Shown one piece after another: positions 60,284 to 64,000 of a stretch of DNA of 64,000 nucleotides (position 1 is its first letter; each line of letters starts with the position of its first letter). The notes under the pieces were generated by a model. The model did no database searches. It was not told the origin of the DNA and saw only the letters and a list, made by a program, of their open reading frames with translations. Source of the stretch: Glutamicibacter mishrai (lineage in GTDB: Bacteria; Actinomycetota; Actinomycetes; Actinomycetales; Micrococcaceae); assembly GCF_012221945.1 (NCBI RefSeq), contig NZ_CP032549.1:310001-374000 (forward strand), given 5' to 3'. Both the position numbers and the translations under genes were made by a program.

Positions 60284-61876
60284 CTAGGAATTGGTCACAA
60301 ATCCATGAAGATTTAGGGCATTTGCCAGTTCCACGCGATCATCGAGTGCAACGTCGATTCCCGCAACGTCTTGGCTAACTTCATGTCCGCGGCCGGCCAC
60401 CAGGATCGCATCGTTCAGCTGCGCTAAACTCACAGCGAATTCCACGGCTTTGGCGCGTGGCGCGATGTTGAATAGCTGGGTATCGGGCCGTTCAGAGTCG
60501 ATCACGCCCTGTGCGCCGGCGGCAACCTGCTCGCGGATCGGCTCAGGGGCTTCGCCGTGCGGGTCATCGTCGGTGACAATCACGATATCTGCGTGGCGCG
60601 CTGCAACTGCACCCATATCTGGGCGTTTGGTTTTGTCTCGTTCGCCGGTGGCCCCGAAGACCACGATCCGGCGCCCCTCGGCACCCGGTCGGATGGAATC
60701 CAGTGCCTTGGCCAGCGCATCGGAGTTATGGGCGAAATCGACGACGGCAACCGGCGACTGGGCTACCACCTGCATGCGTCCTGGAACAGCGACCGACAAT
60801 GGGTCTTTGGCATCGAGGGCCGCTTGCAATGCTTCGAGTTCTACGCCGCTGGCAAGCACCATGGTCGTGGCCAAGGCGGCGTTGGCCACGTTGAACATGC
60901 CTGGCAGCGCGGTGCGAGTGCGCAGCGCGCGGCCATCACGGTTCAGCAGCGTGAAGCTGTGGCCGAGTCCGGAGTGAGCCAGTTCGGTGACGCGCCAATC
61001 GGCGTGTTCATTGGCTTCGTCCAGGCTCAAGGACTGCGTAGGAATCTGCGCCTCTTCGGCCAGTCGCGCGCCGTAGGGATCATCGATCATGACGACGGCG
61101 CACTGGCTGTGTTCTTCCGTGAACAGCTGCGCCTTGGTCTGGAAGTAGTCTTCCATGGTCCCGTGCAGGTCCAAGTGGTCCTGGGTGAGGTTGGTGTAGC
61201 CGGAGACTTTGAAGTCCAGGGCATCAACGCGTCCGTAGCTCAAGGAGTGGCTGGAGACCTCCATGGCTACAGAGTTCACATCTTGTTGCGCCATGCGCGC
61301 AAGGACTCCGTGGAGCTGGGTGGACTCTGGCGTCGTCAATACGCTAGGGATGATCTGCCCGCGTGCGGACATCTCGATGGTGCCGATCAGGCCCGTCTCT
61401 TCTCCGAGCGCTTCGAGAATCGCGCGAATCATGAAAGTCGTGGTGGTCTTGCCGTTGGTTCCGGTGACGGCGAACAACTGCGGACTGCGCTCATCAGTGC
61501 CATAGACCGTCTGGGCGATCTGGGCAGCGGCCTTGCGGACATCGGCCACGACTGCCACAGGGATGGAGAGTTCTTCAGGGAGGAAGTCCAAGCCAGCGGT
61601 GTCGGTGATGATGGCAAGGGCACCATTGGAAATCGCGGTGTCCACGAACTCGGCCCCGTGTCGCTTGGCGCCCGAGATGCCCAGGAAGACATCGCCTGGC
61701 TGTACGACCTGCGGGTTCAAGCTGACGCCGAGGATCTGCGGAGTCGCGTTGAATTGCGTTCCGGTTCGCACGGCGCCAACCGCGCCGCATACCTGATCGA
61801 AGCCCACACCGGCCATATTCTCTGGACGAAGGTACCGTTCCAATTCACGCGGGGTTCCGGGATTCTGGACTACCAA
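60284..61876 (-). CDS. murE: UDP-MurNAc-L-Ala-D-Glu ligase adding the third amino acid, probably L-lysine type
   Basis: The 530 residues contain the ATP site VTGTNGKTTTTFMI and the FNVANAALA domain boundary. The motif that reads DNPR in meso-DAP-adding enzymes is D-D-P-H here (about 437-440), so the Arg that contacts the second carboxylate of DAP is missing. Micrococcaceae such as Arthrobacter have L-Lys peptidoglycan, which agrees. The start is unusual: TTG at 61876, inside the last codons of ftsI (overlap 7 bases), with AAGGAA about 11 bases upstream. Confidence 0.94.
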   Translation of the reverse strand: MVVQNPGTPRELERYLRPENMAGVGFDQVCGAVGAVRTGTQFNATPQILGVSLNPQVVQPGDVFLGISGAKRHGAEFVDTAISNGALAIITDTAGLDFLPEELSIPVAVVADVRKAAAQIAQTVYGTDERSPQLFAVTGTNGKTTTTFMIRAILEALGEETGLIGTIEMSARGQIIPSVLTTPESTQLHGVLARMAQQDVNSVAMEVSSHSLSYGRVDALDFKVSGYTNLTQDHLDLHGTMEDYFQTKAQLFTEEHSQCAVVMIDDPYGARLAEEAQIPTQSLSLDEANEHADWRVTELAHSGLGHSFTLLNRDGRALRTRTALPGMFNVANAALATTMVLASGVELEALQAALDAKDPLSVAVPGRMQVVAQSPVAVVDFAHNSDALAKALDSIRPGAEGRRIVVFGATGERDKTKRPDMGAVAARHADIVIVTDDDPHGEAPEPIREQVAAGAQGVIDSERPDTQLFNIAPRAKAVEFAVSLAQLNDAILVAGRGHEVSQDVAGIDVALDDRVELANALNLHGFVTNS

Positions 61877-63684
61877 GATTTCTTTTGTTCCTTACCTACA
61901 AAGACGTCATACGCCTCTGACTTAGTCGTGCTCGGAGGCACATTGAATGTGTTGAGCGTATGGCTCATCACGTCGGTAAACGTGTCAGCTACCGAGAAGT
62001 CTTTCCAGTTGCCCTTTGGACGGTACATCGTCGCCACAACAACGAACTGCGGATCCTCCAAAGGAGCTACACCTGCAAAGGAATAAGTATAGCCGTCGTA
62101 GCCCTTGGCGCTGGCGGCCTGGCCGGTACCGGTCTTGCCGCCGACACGGTATCCGGGGATGGCTTCCTTGTAACCGGTGCCGTAGTCGACCACGGATTCC
62201 ATGATCTTCAGCATTTCCTTGGAAGTGGATTCCTTGATTACACGCTTCTCTTCGGGATCAGGGATCTTTGTGACCGAGCCGTCGTCGTTTCGGTAGCCTT
62301 CGATCAGGCTTGGCGAGAGACGGACGCCGCCGTTGGCGATGGCTTGGAAGATGGAAGCGGTGTGCAGCACGGTCTGCGAATAGCCCTGGCCGAACATGGT
62401 GGTGTACTGCTGGCGTCGATCCCAATTTTCGGGTTTCGCCAGCTGGCCGGCGCTGGCACCGTTCAGGCCCACCTGGATTGGCGTGCCCAGGCCAAAGGCC
62501 CTCATGTAGTCGTAACGGGTCTGCTTGCTCATCTTGTTGCCGACCATCACGGTACCGGTGTTGTACGAGCGGGCGAAGATACCTGCGACGGTCATGTCGT
62601 AGGTGGCGTGCTCCAAGGAATCGTTGATGGTTTCCTTGGTGAAAGTCTTCTTGTGCGGCACAGTGAGCTCGTCCGTGGCCTTGACGACGCCTTGGTCGAG
62701 GGCAGCCGCGAAGATCGGGGCCTTGCCGGTTGAGCCTGGCTCGAATGCGCGAGTAATCGAAGTGGAGTGGCGGAACTCGGGATCGGTGGCGCCGGGGTCA
62801 TTGGGGTCCAACTCGGCGGAGTCGCCAATAGCCAGGATCTTGCCGGTCTTCACTTCCATGGCAACCACGGAGACCCACTCGGCGTTGAACTCCGCCTGCT
62901 TCTTTTCAGCAGCTCGCTGGGCGACGTAGTTGATGTCGGAGTCGATGGTCAGCAGGACGTCCTGTCCGTTGACCGCCGGGGTTTCTTCGACTTCGGTCAC
63001 CGGAATACGCACGCCGTCAGCGCTGATCTCGTATTTGCGGCTGCCGGCGGTACCTGCCAAGTGGTCTTCCTGGCTGAGTTCAAGGCCTTCAGCACCGACC
63101 ATGGAGGTCTGATCTTCCGAATTCCGGACGAAGCCAAGCAACGGGCCGGCGATAACGCCCTGAGGGTACTGGCGTTCGCTGCGCAGCAGGGAGGAAAGTC
63201 GCGGGATGCCGATTTCACGGACCTCGTTGCGCACTTCTGGTGTCACGCTCTTGGCGATGACCACATAGCCCTTTGGCTTGGCATCGCCTTGCGGGCGCAC
63301 CTTGGTGGCGAGTTCTTCGGGATCTTGGTCCAGCGTCTCGGCAAGTTCCTGGATGGCTTGGTCCCAGCTGATGCGCTCGTGGCCATTGGAACCGTCACGC
63401 TTGGCACGACGGATATCTTCGTCCTGCTCGCGCTGGTCGATAACCAGGTCATAGCGGTCGACGGAAACAGCCAAGGTGGTTCCATTGCGGTCTTCGATTG
63501 AGCCGCGGGTGGGAGCGATGACTTCTTCGCGTTCACGATTCTGCTGGGCCGCGTTGGCTACCGTAGCCGCGTTGATGCCCTGGACCCAGACAAGCCGGGC
63601 CAGGATGATCACCAACAGGGTTACTGAGAGAACCAGTACGAAGCGCATCCGCTTTTTCGCAGTGTCGATTGCCGTCGAACTCAC
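61870..63684 (-). CDS. ftsI: Division-specific penicillin-binding transpeptidase (FtsI/PBP3 type)
   Basis: Cross-links septal peptidoglycan; class B PBP of 604 residues. Residues about 12-32 form the membrane anchor (MRFVLVLSVTLLVIILARLVWV). A PBP dimerisation domain follows (RGSIEDRNGTTLAVSVDRYDLVIDQ), then the transpeptidase with SxxK (STGK in FEPGSTGKAPIF), SxN (SYN in ARSYNTGTV) and KTG (GGKTGTGQA). The start is GTG. It comes right after the ftsL-like gene and overlaps murE. Confidence 0.96.
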   Translation of the reverse strand: MSSTAIDTAKKRMRFVLVLSVTLLVIILARLVWVQGINAATVANAAQQNREREEVIAPTRGSIEDRNGTTLAVSVDRYDLVIDQREQDEDIRRAKRDGSNGHERISWDQAIQELAETLDQDPEELATKVRPQGDAKPKGYVVIAKSVTPEVRNEVREIGIPRLSSLLRSERQYPQGVIAGPLLGFVRNSEDQTSMVGAEGLELSQEDHLAGTAGSRKYEISADGVRIPVTEVEETPAVNGQDVLLTIDSDINYVAQRAAEKKQAEFNAEWVSVVAMEVKTGKILAIGDSAELDPNDPGATDPEFRHSTSITRAFEPGSTGKAPIFAAALDQGVVKATDELTVPHKKTFTKETINDSLEHATYDMTVAGIFARSYNTGTVMVGNKMSKQTRYDYMRAFGLGTPIQVGLNGASAGQLAKPENWDRRQQYTTMFGQGYSQTVLHTASIFQAIANGGVRLSPSLIEGYRNDDGSVTKIPDPEEKRVIKESTSKEMLKIMESVVDYGTGYKEAIPGYRVGGKTGTGQAASAKGYDGYTYSFAGVAPLEDPQFVVVATMYRPKGNWKDFSVADTFTDVMSHTLNTFNVPPSTTKSEAYDVFVGKEQKKSW

Positions 63685-63757
63685 AATGAACCTAACTTTC
63701 CCTCAGCGTGGTTTCCAGCAGTATCAGCTAGCTCAGTTCTAGCTTAGAAAGATCTCG

Positions 63758-64000
63758 CTAATTTGCTGGGGATTTGATGCTTGGCGCCGGGATCGTGCCG
63801 CCGTTAAGTTCCGAGTCCTGGAAGACCGGACGACCGTCTTCAGCGACCTCGCGCTCGCTCTTTGCTGGCTTCACTTCGCCTTCCTTCGAATCCGCGGCAG
63901 AGTCAGTCTTCTTCTCTGCTTCGGTTGAGGTTTTGCCCACAGTGGTCTTCGGGGTCGACGACTTTTCGGTGTCAGCCTTATCCTGGGTGCCTTCGCCTTC
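63758..64000 (-). CDS. ftsL: C-terminal part of a charged protein, probably the FtsL-like divisome protein (partial)
   Basis: The frame is open from the right edge to the stop at 63758 (at least 80 residues). What is visible is hydrophilic and low-complexity, rich in Glu, Lys, Ser and Thr, and ends RPVFQDSELNGGTIPAPSIKSPAN. Actinobacterial FtsL proteins have a charged tail and stand directly before ftsI, which is the basis of the call. No membrane helix is inside the window, so identity rests on position only. A GTG at 63940 is internal, not the true start. Confidence 0.6.
   Translation of the reverse strand, partial: EGEGTQDKADTEKSSTPKTTVGKTSTEAEKKTDSAADSKEGEVKPAKSEREVAEDGRPVFQDSELNGGTIPAPSIKSPAN

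Noticed and set aside
60557..62086. Plus-strand frame of 509 codons opposite murE and ftsI
   Set aside because: It crosses two verified genes on the other strand and carries no domain signal.
1..64000. Search for tRNA, rRNA, CRISPR, transposase, integrase or prophage genes
   Set aside because: None recognised by reading; a tRNAscan or Rfam run could still find a small RNA in the 200-380 bp gaps.

Overview
The window comes from the chromosome of a high-GC Gram-positive bacterium (Actinomycetota), most likely family Micrococcaceae near Arthrobacter/Glutamicibacter. Supporting signs are an actinobacterial SigA with a long low-complexity N-terminus, Wag31-type DivIVA, a dcw cluster without ftsA, PAC2, DUF4192 and DUF4191 proteins, two type I glutamine synthetases flanking glnE, a fused CydDC, and a MurE whose DNPR specificity motif reads DDPH (fits L-Lys rather than meso-DAP peptidoglycan). 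Assignment is from sequence reading only; no search was run. There are no rRNAs, tRNAs, CRISPR arrays, IS elements or prophage genes that I can see; this is core chromosome with dense operons.

Layout. 1-4.5 kb: a GNAT/acyl-CoA synthetase fusion cut by the left edge, and parC. 4.6-12.3 kb: the cytochrome bd operon cydA-cydB-cydDC (minus strand), facing away from a BlaI-type repressor and a short BlaR1-like M56 metalloprotease (plus strand). The 383-bp divergent region between them carries three copies of one operator-like palindrome, one lying on the predicted cydA -10/spacer. This is the most interesting local system: a protease/repressor switch of the beta-lactam-sensor type that seems wired to a respiratory oxidase. 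12.4-20 kb: parE, a small zinc-ribbon-like protein, sigA, DUF4192, and a PAC2-MFS pair. 20-30.5 kb: leucyl aminopeptidase, lpdA and an E2 acyltransferase, a degenerate Ser/Thr kinase, lipB-lipA, and membrane proteins. The lipoyl-making genes sit beside the lipoyl-using genes.

30.6-37.6 kb: nitrogen assimilation, with glnA preceded by tandem GlnR-like boxes, and glnA2-glnE on the opposite strand. 37.7-42 kb: panB, a small SPOR-like protein, map, nrdR, hisD. 42-64 kb: one long minus-strand block in transcription order ftsL(partial)-ftsI-murE-murF-mraY-murD-ftsW-murG-murC-ftsQ-ftsZ-pgeF-sepF-yggT-divIVA-lspA-rluA-type synthase-dnaE-hisD-nrdR. It covers peptidoglycan precursor synthesis, the divisome and the polar growth scaffold, with frequent 4-bp start/stop overlaps.

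A recurring feature is apparent leaderless expression: about ten genes have a TANNNT -10 hexamer 6-7 (once 9) bases before the start codon and mostly no Shine-Dalgarno sequence. Many gene ends carry long near-perfect hairpins, several placed between convergent genes.
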